The position numbers and the translations under genes are program-made. Shown here piece by piece: positions 7,531-14,781 of a DNA stretch of 56,110 bases (positions within the stretch are counted from its first letter, which is position 1; each line of letters begins with the position of its first letter). The DNA comes from JBFMFE01 sp040752295 (GTDB lineage Bacteria > UBP15 > UBA6099 > JBFMBQ01). The notes beneath the pieces are model-generated. The model saw only the letters and a program-made list of their open reading frames with translations. It was not told the origin of the DNA and ran no database searches. The stretch covers positions 1 to 56,110 of the forward strand of contig JBFMFE010000020.1 of NCBI GenBank assembly GCA_040752295.1, in the 5' to 3' direction.

Positions 7531-7932
7531 ATGAGAGCGCACGTTGAGATCTCGCACGGGGTTGTTTCGGAGATTCTGAGTCACTGCGAGAGGGAGCTGC
7601 CGTACGAGGCGTGCGGGCTTCTCGGCGGAAAGGGAAACCGCGTGGAGAAGGTCGTGCCCGCGGGGAACGAGTCGAGGAGCAGGACCGAGTACTCCATTGA
7701 CCCGGCATTCGTGTTGAGGGCTATGAAGGGATTGAAGGGCGAGGGGCTTGACGTCACGGGGGTTTATCACTCCCACCCCGACGGGCTCGAAGGGCTGTCC
7801 GCGCGGGACGTTGAGGAGTGCTGGGAGGATTTTTATTACATTTTAGTAGTGATGAAGGGTGTTTCGAAGAAGATGAGGTGTTATCGAGTAAGCGATGGGC
7901 GTGAAGAGGTTATAGAGATGCGGTTTTTTTAA
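7531..7932 (+). CDS. JAMM/MPN+ metallopeptidase (M67 family)
   Basis: A 133-residue single-domain JAB1/MPN protein. The full JAMM zinc signature is present: E26 in EACGLL, then H80-S-H82, S90 and D93 in HSHPDGLEGLSARD. Bacterial members hydrolyse the bond between small sulfur-carrier proteins of the ThiS/MoaD fold and their conjugates or extensions, as in cysteine biosynthesis with CysO. No such carrier is adjacent here; the only ThiS-like gene in the window is the thiamin-operon thiS at 24.1 kb, and a link is speculative. The gene stands alone, divergent from the glycosyltransferase and followed by an AT-rich intergenic region. Confidence 0.88.
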   Translation: MRAHVEISHGVVSEILSHCERELPYEACGLLGGKGNRVEKVVPAGNESRSRTEYSIDPAFVLRAMKGLKGEGLDVTGVYHSHPDGLEGLSARDVEECWEDFYYILVVMKGVSKKMRCYRVSDGREEVIEMRFF

Positions 7933-8059
7933 GAGATTTTGCGATATTTAAAGTGAATATTTAAAATATTTCGACACAATGGTCATGATTTGGCAAAAGT
8001 GCTCGATATTGCAGGATGTCAGGCGCAGGGCTTTCTGAAAAAATATTTTTATATATATC

Positions 8060-8088
8060 TTGACAATATTATAATCAATATTTATAAT
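8060..8088 (+). promoter_or_regulatory. perfect consensus sigma70 promoter of hsp20
   Basis: TTGACA (8060-8065), 17 bases and TATAAT (8083-8088): an exact match to the housekeeping consensus. An AT tract upstream could act as an UP element. The spacer holds AATATT twice. I see no CIRCE operator (TTAGCACTC type). The remaining AT-rich stretch from 7933 to 8059 shows nothing else I can name. Confidence 0.85.
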
Positions 8089-8117
8089 GAGTGTAGAAAT
8101 TAAAGGAGGTGGAAAAC

Positions 8118-8573
8118 ATGAAGTTAATCAAATGGCGACGCGACCCGTTCGATGACCTTGTAAGCCTTGGAACAGGGTTGGGAGGTGTTTTCGGTGATTT
8201 TCTTCCCGCCCTTTTCGGGGACGACCTCCTCAGCCCGTACTCATCCTGGCTCCCGCCGGTGGACGTCCGCGAGGATGACGACGAGATAGTGATAACCGCG
8301 GAGGCGCCCGGGATGAAGGAAAAGGAGCTTGAGGTGATGGTCGAGGACGGCACGCTCACGATCAGCGGAGAAAAGAAGTTCGAGAACGAGGACAAGAGGG
8401 AAGGCTACCACAGGATTGAGCGCAGGTACGGCTCTTTCAAGCGTTCGTTCAGGCTTCCCGCCGCCGTGAAATCCGACGACATCCGCGCGGACTACAGGGA
8501 CGGCGTCCTGGAGGTCCACGTTCCGAAGGCTGAAGAGGCGAAGGGCAGGAAAATACCCGTCAAGACAGGCTGA
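8118..8573 (+). CDS. small heat-shock protein, Hsp20/alpha-crystallin family
   Basis: A 151-residue ATP-independent holdase that binds unfolding proteins. The alpha-crystallin domain spans roughly residues 45-145: PPVDVREDDDEIVITAEAPG opens it, LTISGEKK lies in the middle, and GSFKRSFRLP and DGVLEVHVPKAEE close it, followed by a short KIPVK tail with the I-x-V type motif. AAGGAGGT at 8103-8110 lies 7 bases before the ATG at 8118, so I use that ATG and not the GTG inside the ribosome-binding site. It is a single-gene unit with its own strong promoter and terminator. Confidence 0.95.
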   Translation: MKLIKWRRDPFDDLVSLGTGLGGVFGDFLPALFGDDLLSPYSSWLPPVDVREDDDEIVITAEAPGMKEKELEVMVEDGTLTISGEKKFENEDKREGYHRIERRYGSFKRSFRLPAAVKSDDIRADYRDGVLEVHVPKAEEAKGRKIPVKTG

Positions 8574-8600
8574 CGCTGAAAAACCCCTTGTGTCCCCTTT

Positions 8601-8629
8601 CACCGGCGTTCGCGCGCCGGTGTTTTTTT
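8601..8629 (+). terminator. intrinsic terminator after hsp20
   Basis: CACCGGCG, a short TTCGCG loop, CGCCGGTG and a run of seven T. It ends at the 3' edge of mutS, which converges from the other strand. Confidence 0.85.
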
Positions 8630-11222
8630 ATTCGGGGGGCTTTTCATCGAGCGTGTTTTTCAGTTCGTAGAGCAGTTCGAGGGCTTTTTTGGGGGTCAGT
8701 TCGTCGGGGTTGATTTCCCTGAGTTTTTCCTCGACCGCGCTTGGTGAGGGTTCCGGGAAGAGGGATAGCTGCGCCGTCTGTTTTTTCGGAGCGCTTGCGC
8801 GGGCGGCTTCGGCGCCGGTTTCGAGCATGGCGCCGGCGCGGCGGATGACCTCTTTTGGGAGCGCCGCCATGCGCGCCACTTCGACGCCGAAGCTCCTGCT
8901 TGCGCTTCCCCTGCGGACTTTGTGAGTGAAGACGATTTCGGCGCCTTTCTCGTAGGCGGAAGTGTGAAAGTTGTGTATGCGCGGAAATTTTTCCGCCATG
9001 GCGGTGAGTTCGAGAAAGTGTGTGGCGAAGAGGGTTCTCGCGCCGGTGCGCTCGTGTATGTATTCGGTTACCGCCCAGGCGATGCTGATGCCGTCGGAGG
9101 TTCCGGTCCCCCTGCCGACCTCGTCGAGGAGGACGAGGCTTCTGCGGGTGGCGTTGTGGAGGATTGAAGCGGTTTCGAGCATTTCGACCATGAACGTGCT
9201 GAGTCCGAGCGTGATGTCGTCCACGGCGCCGACGCGCGTGAATATGCGGTCGGCGACGCCGATTTCGGCGCTTGCGCAGGGGACAAAGGAGCCGATCTGC
9301 GCCATGAGGACGACGAGGGCGATCTGGCGCATGTAGGTGGATTTGCCGGACATATTGGGTCCGGTGATCACGTGTATCTGGCTCGATGTGCAGTCTATGA
9401 GTGTGTCGTTGGGAATGCAGGTCTGGGAGGGGAGCATTTTTTCGAGGACGGGGTGGCGGGCGTCCTTGAGGGAGATGAAGTCGGAGTCGGTGACGACCGG
9501 GCAGACGTAGTTGTTTTCGGCGGCGGTGCGCGCGAAGGAGATGAGGACGTCGAGCGCGGCGGAGGATTTCGCGGTGGTCATGACGCGGCATAGCTGCGCC
9601 GCCGTCCTGTTGCGGACGTCGCAGAACAGTTCGTACTCGAGTTCCTGGAGTTTTTCTTCCGCGCCGAGGATGGTGAGTTCCTTCTCTTTGAGTTCGGGGG
9701 TGAAGAAGCGTTCGCAGTTGGACGTGGTCTGTTTGCGGATGTAGTTGTCGGGGACGAGGTGGAGATTCGGCCTGGTGACTTCGATGTAGTAGCCGAAGAC
9801 CTTGTTGTAGCCGACCTTGAGTTTTTTGATTCCGGTTTTTTCGCGTTCGTCGTTTTCGAGGTCGGCTATCCAGTTTCTGCCGCCGTGTTTGACGTCGCGG
9901 AGCTTGTCCACTTCCTCGTGGAAGCCGTCCCTGATTATGCCGCCCTCGCGGACGACCCTCGGTGCGTCCTCGGAGATGGAGGCGGCGAGGAGTTCGTGGA
10001 CGTCGTCGAGGGTGTCTATGGAGTCGTGAATCCCGGCGATGATTTCGCTTTTGAACGTGGAGAGGATTTCCTTGAGGCGCGGGAGGACGCGGAGAGAGTC
10101 GCGGAGGGCGAGGAGTTCCTTGGGTGTGATGAGTTGAGCGGCGACGCGGCTTGAGAGGCGTTCGAGGTCGCCGATTTCGCCGAGGAGTTCGGCGGTTTCG
10201 CCTGCGGCGCGTTTTTTTTCGAGGAGTTCCCTGACGCCTTCGAGGCGTCGGTGGATGGAGGGGGTATCGGTGAGCGGGGATTCGATCCAGCGTCTGAGGA
10301 GGCGTTTGCCCATGGGGGTTCTGGTTTTATCGAGTATCCAGAGGAGGGAGCCGCGTTTTTCGCCCGTGCGGATGGTGGCGGTGAGTTCGAGGTTGCGGCG
10401 TGTGACGGGGTCAACGTACATGGAGTCGCCCGGGTTGTAGAGGGAGACGCCGGTGAGGTGGGTGGGATTGGTTTTGAGGTTGTGTCTGACGTATTCGAGG
10501 AGGTGGCTTGCGGCGGTGACGGCGGCGTGGAGGTTTTCGATGCCGAAGCTCCGGAGGGAGGCGACGCCGAAGTGGCGGCTGAGGTTGTCGTGGTGGTAGG
10601 CGGCGTCGAATATGGGTTCTTCGACGGCGAGTCTGATGCCCGGGAACCTTGCGCGGAAGAGGTCGTTGAAGGGTGCGTCGGAGTCGGTGAGGGCGGAGAC
10701 GCACTCGACCGGCGCGTTTCGTTCGATTTCGCGGAGGAGGGTGGAGTAGCCGGGGTCGCGTTTGATTTCTCCGGCGAGGAAGTCGCCGGTGGAGACGTCG
10801 AGCATGCTGATGCCGAAGCGTTCTTTTCCGGGTGTGACGGCGAGGATGAAGTTGTTCCGTCCCGGTTCGAGTGAGATGAGGTCGAGGTTGGTGCCGGGGG
10901 TGATGACGCGGACGACGTCGCGGGGGACGAGTCCCTTGACGGAAGCGGGGTCTGCCATTTGTTCGGCGAGCGCGACCTTGAGACCGTTTTTGAGGAGGCG
11001 CGCGATGTAGGGTTCGGCGGAGTGGAAGGGGACGCCGCAGAGGGGGAGGCGGTTGCCGTTGCCGAAGTCGCGCGAGGTGAGCGTTATTTCGAGTATGGGG
11101 GCGGCTTTTTTCGCGTCTTCGCCGAACATTTCGAAGAAGTCTCCGAGGCGGAACATGAGGATGCAGTCGCGGTACTGCGACTTGAGGGCGTGATACTGGC
11201 GCCACATGGGTGTGGCTTTCAC
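8628..11222 (-). CDS. mutS: DNA mismatch repair protein MutS
   Basis: MutS recognises mismatches and small loops and recruits MutL in an ATP-dependent way. The protein is 864 residues, normal for MutS1. The mismatch-binding motif is GDFFEMFGEDA (about residues 27-37, with F30-E31 in the F-x-E position). The P-loop is TGPNMSGKSTYMRQ, followed by the Walker B DEVGRGTGTSDG and the ATHFLEL switch. The start is a GTG overlapping the miaB stop as GTGA; the ATG five codons in is an alternative. It is the last gene of hisF-hisI-miaB-mutS. No mutL is in the window. Confidence 0.97.
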   Translation of the reverse strand: MKATPMWRQYHALKSQYRDCILMFRLGDFFEMFGEDAKKAAPILEITLTSRDFGNGNRLPLCGVPFHSAEPYIARLLKNGLKVALAEQMADPASVKGLVPRDVVRVITPGTNLDLISLEPGRNNFILAVTPGKERFGISMLDVSTGDFLAGEIKRDPGYSTLLREIERNAPVECVSALTDSDAPFNDLFRARFPGIRLAVEEPIFDAAYHHDNLSRHFGVASLRSFGIENLHAAVTAASHLLEYVRHNLKTNPTHLTGVSLYNPGDSMYVDPVTRRNLELTATIRTGEKRGSLLWILDKTRTPMGKRLLRRWIESPLTDTPSIHRRLEGVRELLEKKRAAGETAELLGEIGDLERLSSRVAAQLITPKELLALRDSLRVLPRLKEILSTFKSEIIAGIHDSIDTLDDVHELLAASISEDAPRVVREGGIIRDGFHEEVDKLRDVKHGGRNWIADLENDEREKTGIKKLKVGYNKVFGYYIEVTRPNLHLVPDNYIRKQTTSNCERFFTPELKEKELTILGAEEKLQELEYELFCDVRNRTAAQLCRVMTTAKSSAALDVLISFARTAAENNYVCPVVTDSDFISLKDARHPVLEKMLPSQTCIPNDTLIDCTSSQIHVITGPNMSGKSTYMRQIALVVLMAQIGSFVPCASAEIGVADRIFTRVGAVDDITLGLSTFMVEMLETASILHNATRRSLVLLDEVGRGTGTSDGISIAWAVTEYIHERTGARTLFATHFLELTAMAEKFPRIHNFHTSAYEKGAEIVFTHKVRRGSASRSFGVEVARMAALPKEVIRRAGAMLETGAEAARASAPKKQTAQLSLFPEPSPSAVEEKLREINPDELTPKKALELLYELKNTLDEKPPE

Positions 11223-12511
11223 GGTGTTTCTCCGATCAGGGCGTGGGGCGTGGCGCGGAGGACGCGCACGGTCGCGATTTCACCGGGTTCGAGCGGCGCG
11301 GCGGCGCGGAAGTCGGCGATCTTGTTCGTTCTCGTCCGTCCCCTGTACCTTCTCGCGGCGGGGTCCACGGTTTCCTCGACGAGGACGTCGAGGGAGGCGC
11401 CGACGAGGGAGTCGTTTATGCGGCGCGAGATCGCGTTCTGAAGTTCGTTCAGGAGCCTGAGGCGCTCGTTTTTGACGCCGGCGGGGACGGAGTCGGCGAG
11501 GGCGGCGGCAGGGGTGCCCGGGCGCGGGGAGTATTTGAAGGAATAGACCGAGTCAGGGCTGACGCTCTGGATGAGCGCGAGCGTGTTGCGGAACCGGCGG
11601 TCGGTCTCGCCGGGGAAGCCGACGATGACGTCGGCGGTGATGGAGGAGGGGGGGAAGTGTTCGCGGATGGCGCTTACTACCCGTTCGTAGTCGCGGGATG
11701 AGTAGCCGCGGTTCATGAGGCGGAGTATTTCGTCGTCGCCGGACTGGCAGGGGACGTGGAAGTGTTCGCACACCTTCGGGAAATTTTTTAGTTCGCGCAG
11801 GAAGCTTTCGGTGACCCACCGCGGGTGCGAAGTGATGAAGCGGAGGCGTTCGATGCCGGGGAGGTCATGGAGCGCGGCGATGACGTCGAGGAGCGTGCGC
11901 CTCGGGGCGAGGTCTTCGCCGTAGGCGAGGACGTTCTGTCCGAGGATTGTGATTTCGCGGCATCCCGCGCGGGCCATTTCGCGGGCTTCGGCTTCCACTT
12001 CCTCCGGGGTTCGGCTTTTTTCCGGACCCCGCACGGACGGCACGACGCAGTAGGAGCAGGGGTTGGAGCATCCGCGGAGGACGGCGATGAAGCGCGAGAC
12101 GGGTGAGGGGGTGCGGGGTTCGACGTTGAATCCGTGCGGAGCGAGCCTGTGGAGCGCCTCGTTAAGCGTGTCCGCGTACCTGGAAATCTCGCCGGCTCCG
12201 ATGACGTAATCGAGGAAAGGGAAGTCCCCCGCGAGGTCTCTTTTTTCGGGGATGCAGCCGCCGACGCCGACGATGAGCGACGGTTTTTTCGTTTTGAGGC
12301 GCCTGATCCCGCCGAGGAGGCTGAAGAACTTGTCTTCCGCCTTCTGCCGGACGCAGCAGGTGTGGACGTGGACGAGGTCGGAGTTTTCCGGGGAGTCGGC
12401 GGGCGCAAGCCCGCCGGCGGAGAAGAAGCGGGCGAGGAGGTCGGCGTCGCAGCGGTTCATCTGGCAGCCGAAGGTTTTGATGAAGAAGGCGGGTTTTCCG
12501 TTGCCGTTCAT
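11219..12511 (-). CDS. miaB: tRNA-2-methylthio-N6-dimethylallyladenosine synthase MiaB
   Basis: A 430-residue radical-SAM methylthiotransferase acting on A37 of tRNAs that read UNN codons. The N-terminal MTTase domain has TFGCQMNRCD and HTCCVRQKAEDK and GGCIPEK, holding the auxiliary-cluster cysteines. The radical SAM motif is GCSNPCSYCVVPSVRG (C-x3-C-x2-C). A TRAM domain closes the C-terminus. The usual NTC of the second motif is HTC here. The DNA upstream of the ATG at 12509-12511 (minus strand) codes for nothing recognisable, so I start there. It overlaps mutS by four bases; miaB and mutS are often neighbours. Confidence 0.93.
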   Translation of the reverse strand: MNGNGKPAFFIKTFGCQMNRCDADLLARFFSAGGLAPADSPENSDLVHVHTCCVRQKAEDKFFSLLGGIRRLKTKKPSLIVGVGGCIPEKRDLAGDFPFLDYVIGAGEISRYADTLNEALHRLAPHGFNVEPRTPSPVSRFIAVLRGCSNPCSYCVVPSVRGPEKSRTPEEVEAEAREMARAGCREITILGQNVLAYGEDLAPRRTLLDVIAALHDLPGIERLRFITSHPRWVTESFLRELKNFPKVCEHFHVPCQSGDDEILRLMNRGYSSRDYERVVSAIREHFPPSSITADVIVGFPGETDRRFRNTLALIQSVSPDSVYSFKYSPRPGTPAAALADSVPAGVKNERLRLLNELQNAISRRINDSLVGASLDVLVEETVDPAARRYRGRTRTNKIADFRAAAPLEPGEIATVRVLRATPHALIGETP

Positions 12512-12543
12512 TTTCCGGGTCTTTGAGCCGTGGGGCGGTGCGT

Positions 12544-12861
12544 TCAGGGACGGTACTCGTTGTGGAAGCAAGACCACTCGCCCGTGTGGCAGGCGCCGGC
12601 GCCGGTCTGTTCGACCTTGACGAGGAGTGAGTCGGCGTCGCAGTCGTAGAGGATTTTTTTGACTTTCTGGACGTTTCCGCTCGTGGCGCCCTTGTTCCAG
12701 AACTGCCGTCTCGAGCGGCTCCAGAACCATGTCGTTCCGGACTGGACGGTTCTGCGGAGCGCCTCCTCGTTCATGTAGGCGAGCATGAGGACGTCGCCGG
12801 ACTCGTAGTCCTGAACGATCGCCGGAATGAGTCCTTTTTCGTCGAATTTAAGGATTGACAT
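12544..12861 (-). CDS. hisI: phosphoribosyl-AMP cyclohydrolase HisI
   Basis: HisI opens the adenine ring of phosphoribosyl-AMP, the third step of histidine synthesis. The 105-residue protein has LMLAYMNEEAL, the WFWSRSR motif, DCDADSLL (magnesium-binding aspartates) and the zinc-binding cysteines in GACHTGEWSCFH. It is the stand-alone form without the HisE pyrophosphohydrolase domain. It lies 17 bases after hisF and 33 before miaB, clearly in the same transcript. Confidence 0.95.
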   Translation of the reverse strand: MSILKFDEKGLIPAIVQDYESGDVLMLAYMNEEALRRTVQSGTTWFWSRSRRQFWNKGATSGNVQKVKKILYDCDADSLLVKVEQTGAGACHTGEWSCFHNEYRP

Positions 12862-12878
12862 AAGGCACAGCCTTTCCG

Positions 12879-13634
12879 TCAGTTCCGGACGGTGACGCCG
12901 CGGGAGGACATGAAGTTTTTCGCCTGCCGGATGGAGTATTCCCTGTAGTGAAAGAGCGAGGCGACGAGGACGGCGTCGGCGCGTCCGACGATGACTGCGT
13001 CAACGAGGTGGTGGAGAGAGCCTGCGCCGCCGGAGGCGATGAGTGGGATGGAGACGGCGCCGGACACGGCGCGGTTGAGTTCGTTGTCGTATCCGAGGCG
13101 TGTGCCGTCGCGGTCCATGCTCGTGAGGAGAATTTCGCCGGCGCCGCGGCGTTCGACTTCCGCCGCCCACCTGAGCGCGTCGAGGTTCGCGGGGGTTCTG
13201 CCGCCGTGCGTGTAGACGGTCCAGCCGTTCGCGGTTCTTTTTGCGTCAATGGCGACCACGATGCATTGAGAGCCGAAGATTTCGGCGCTTCTGCTGACGA
13301 GAGAGGGGTCGAGGACGGCGGCGGTGTTGAGGGAGACCTTGTCGGCGCCCGCGTGGAGTATTTCCCTTATGTCTTCGAGGTTCCGCAGTCCGCCGCCGAC
13401 GGTGAAGGGTATGAAGACCGATTCTGCGGTTCGGCGGACGACGTCAATCATGATATCGCGCCTGTCGGAAGAGGCTGTGATGTCGAGGAAAACGAGTTCG
13501 TCGGCTTCCTCGGCGTCGTACACGCGGGCTTGTTCGACGGGGTCGCCGGCGTCGCGCAGGTTGACGAAGTTGACCCCTTTCACGACGCGTCCGTCCTTGA
13601 CGTCGAGGCAGGGAATTATCCTTTTCGCGAGCAT
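12879..13634 (-). CDS. hisF: imidazole glycerol phosphate synthase subunit HisF
   Basis: HisF is the cyclase half of imidazole glycerol phosphate synthase; with the HisH glutaminase it makes IGP and AICAR in histidine synthesis. It is a (beta/alpha)8 barrel of 251 residues. MLAKRIIPCLDV contains the catalytic D11, and VVAIDAKR supplies the second catalytic aspartate. Phosphate-binding loops VGGG and ASGGAG are present. I start at the ATG at 13634, matching the family; a GTG four codons upstream is possible. It is the first gene of the minus-strand operon. hisH is not in the window. Confidence 0.95.
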   Translation of the reverse strand: MLAKRIIPCLDVKDGRVVKGVNFVNLRDAGDPVEQARVYDAEEADELVFLDITASSDRRDIMIDVVRRTAESVFIPFTVGGGLRNLEDIREILHAGADKVSLNTAAVLDPSLVSRSAEIFGSQCIVVAIDAKRTANGWTVYTHGGRTPANLDALRWAAEVERRGAGEILLTSMDRDGTRLGYDNELNRAVSGAVSIPLIASGGAGSLHHLVDAVIVGRADAVLVASLFHYREYSIRQAKNFMSSRGVTVRN

Positions 13635-13664
13635 GGCGAATGTCACCCGGCGGTTACGGGAATT

Positions 13665-13670
13665 ATTATA
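13665..13670 (-). promoter_or_regulatory. -10 element of the hisF operon
   Basis: A perfect TATAAT on the minus strand inside GGTTATAATAATT. I find no convincing -35 hexamer at 16-18 bases. The predicted start leaves a leader of about 24 bases before hisF, too short for a classical his attenuator. Confidence 0.45.
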
Positions 13671-13735
13671 ACCCGATTTCGAAGAAAAGCCTGCAAAGCC
13701 GGCTGCTGCCGCCGCGCCGAAAAATTTTTGCCTTG

Positions 13736-13764
13736 TTGACTTTCAACCCGCCCGGCGCTAAAAT
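13736..13764 (+). promoter_or_regulatory. sigma70-type promoter of the folded RNA locus
   Basis: TTGACT (13736-13741), 17 bases and TAAAAT (13759-13764). Transcription would begin near 13771, at GCGTCATAAACG, the 5' arm of the proposed closing stem. Confidence 0.65.
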
Positions 13765-13807
13765 TTACCTGCGTCATAAACGGGGCGACAATTTCAGGGG
13801 GTCAGAA

Positions 13808-13855
13808 ATGAGAGCGACATGGCGGCCTGCGCCGAGACCGAAGCCGAAGAGGTAA
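13808..13855 (+). CDS. possible 15-residue Arg/Pro/Lys-rich peptide
   Basis: An ATG with an AGGGGG ribosome-binding-like sequence seven bases upstream opens a 15-codon frame, MRATWRPAPRPKPKR, ending in TAA inside the strongest hairpin of the locus. Alternate prolines and basic residues resemble ribosome-binding proline-rich peptides and arrest-type leader peptides, but the length makes chance likely. It could be a leader peptide that senses translation, or coincidental within a noncoding RNA. No homologue is known to me. Confidence 0.25.
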   Translation: MRATWRPAPRPKPKR

Positions 13856-13916
13856 CAAGGAAAAAGTTACCCTCGCCGGTCTGATCTTTTCTTTCTAAAT
13901 ACGTTAATGCGGCGTG

Positions 13917-13937
13917 CCCTGATACGGGGTTTTTTTT
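13917..13937 (+). terminator. intrinsic terminator of the folded RNA locus
   Basis: CCCTG, ATA loop, CGGGG (one U-G pair) and eight consecutive T. Because cysC starts 143 bases downstream, read-through or a separate promoter is needed for cysC. Confidence 0.6.
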
Positions 13938-14079
13938 GTTTTTCGTTCCGTGTTTTCGCGGAGGCGGCGGGGATTTTCTGGAAAAACGCCGCGGGATTCT
14001 GTATCATAGACGGAACCGGCGGCGGGGTGCGCCGGCGGAGCGCGCCGGCGAGGTCGCCCTGCGAGGGGTTCGGAGCGCG

Positions 14080-14694
14080 ATGAGAGACAAAGGATTCACA
14101 TTGTGGTTCACGGGGCTTCCGGCGTCGGGCAAGACCACGCTTTCGGGGATGGCGGCGGTGGAGTTGAGGGCGCGGGGGATGCGGGTGGAGGTTCTGGACG
14201 GGGACGTGATAAGGAAGGAGTTGTGTTCGGACCTGGGTTTCAGCAGGGAGGACAGGGACAGGAACGTGAGGCGCGTGGGGTTCGTCTGCGGGCTGCTGTC
14301 GCGCAACGGCGTCGCGGCGATAGCCGCGCTGATATCGCCGTACCGCGCGGTGCGCCGGGAGGTGCGCGCGGGGACGGAGCGGTTCGTGGAGGTGTACACG
14401 AAGTGTCCGGTGGAGGTGTGCATGGAGCGTGACTACAAGGGGAACTACAGGAGGGCGCTTGCGGGCGAGATCAGGAATTTCACCGGCGTGGATGATCCTT
14501 ACGAGGAGCCTGAGAGGGCGGAAATAGTAGTTGACACGGCGAACCTGACGCCCCGGGGGAGTTTCGAGTACGTGATGAGGCGGCTTGAGGAACTGGGATA
14601 CGCGGCGCCGGCGCAGTGGGGGGAGGGTGGGGTTTATTCGCGCGAGGAGGAGGAGAAGGTGCGGCGGCGGCTGGAGGGGCTTGGCTACATTTGA
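14080..14694 (+). CDS. cysC: adenylylsulfate (APS) kinase CysC
   Basis: CysC phosphorylates APS to PAPS, for sulfate assimilation or for sulfonation. The 204-residue protein has the P-loop GLPASGKTT (residues 12-20), VLDGDVIRKELC, GFSREDRDRNVRR, and the lid and APS-binding block KGNYRRALAGEIRNFTGVDDPYE. The C-terminus runs about 20 residues past the usual end, in a basic-acidic helix. The ATG at 14080 has GAGGGG and GGAG upstream. No cysD/cysN or PAPS reductase is adjacent; a SulP transporter at 35 kb could supply sulfate. Stand-alone CysC beside surface-sugar genes may serve sulfonation. Confidence 0.92.
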   Translation: MRDKGFTLWFTGLPASGKTTLSGMAAVELRARGMRVEVLDGDVIRKELCSDLGFSREDRDRNVRRVGFVCGLLSRNGVAAIAALISPYRAVRREVRAGTERFVEVYTKCPVEVCMERDYKGNYRRALAGEIRNFTGVDDPYEEPERAEIVVDTANLTPRGSFEYVMRRLEELGYAAPAQWGEGGVYSREEEEKVRRRLEGLGYI

Positions 14695-14781
14695 GGGTCG
14701 GGAAGCGGATTCGGCGTTGAACCCGCGGCGCCGGACGGTTCGAGCGGCGGGCGGCGCCGGCGGAAGAAAGGAGAGTGCGGA

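Larger units (their letters stand above)
13771..13937 (+). ncRNA. candidate structured RNA or leader, family unknown
   Basis: Between its promoter and a terminal hairpin this transcript of about 165 bases can fold extensively. CATAAACG (13775-13782) pairs with CGTTAATG (13902-13909) with one mismatch. GGTCAGA (13800-13806) pairs with TCTGATC (13880-13886) with one G-U. ACCG pairs with CGGT. GAGGTAAC (13849-13856) pairs with GTTACCCTC around an AAGGAAAAA loop. The ends are CCCTG-ATA-CGGGG and eight T (13917-13937), with an earlier U-rich stretch at 13885-13896. It overlaps a 15-codon frame. I checked for the SRP RNA tetraloop motif and do not find it. A 6S-like long hairpin is one reading; an attenuating leader is another. 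cysC begins 143 bases downstream. Confidence 0.45.

Noticed and set aside
13771..13937. SRP (4.5S) RNA
   Set aside because: No GGAAG-type tetraloop or domain IV internal loops are visible.
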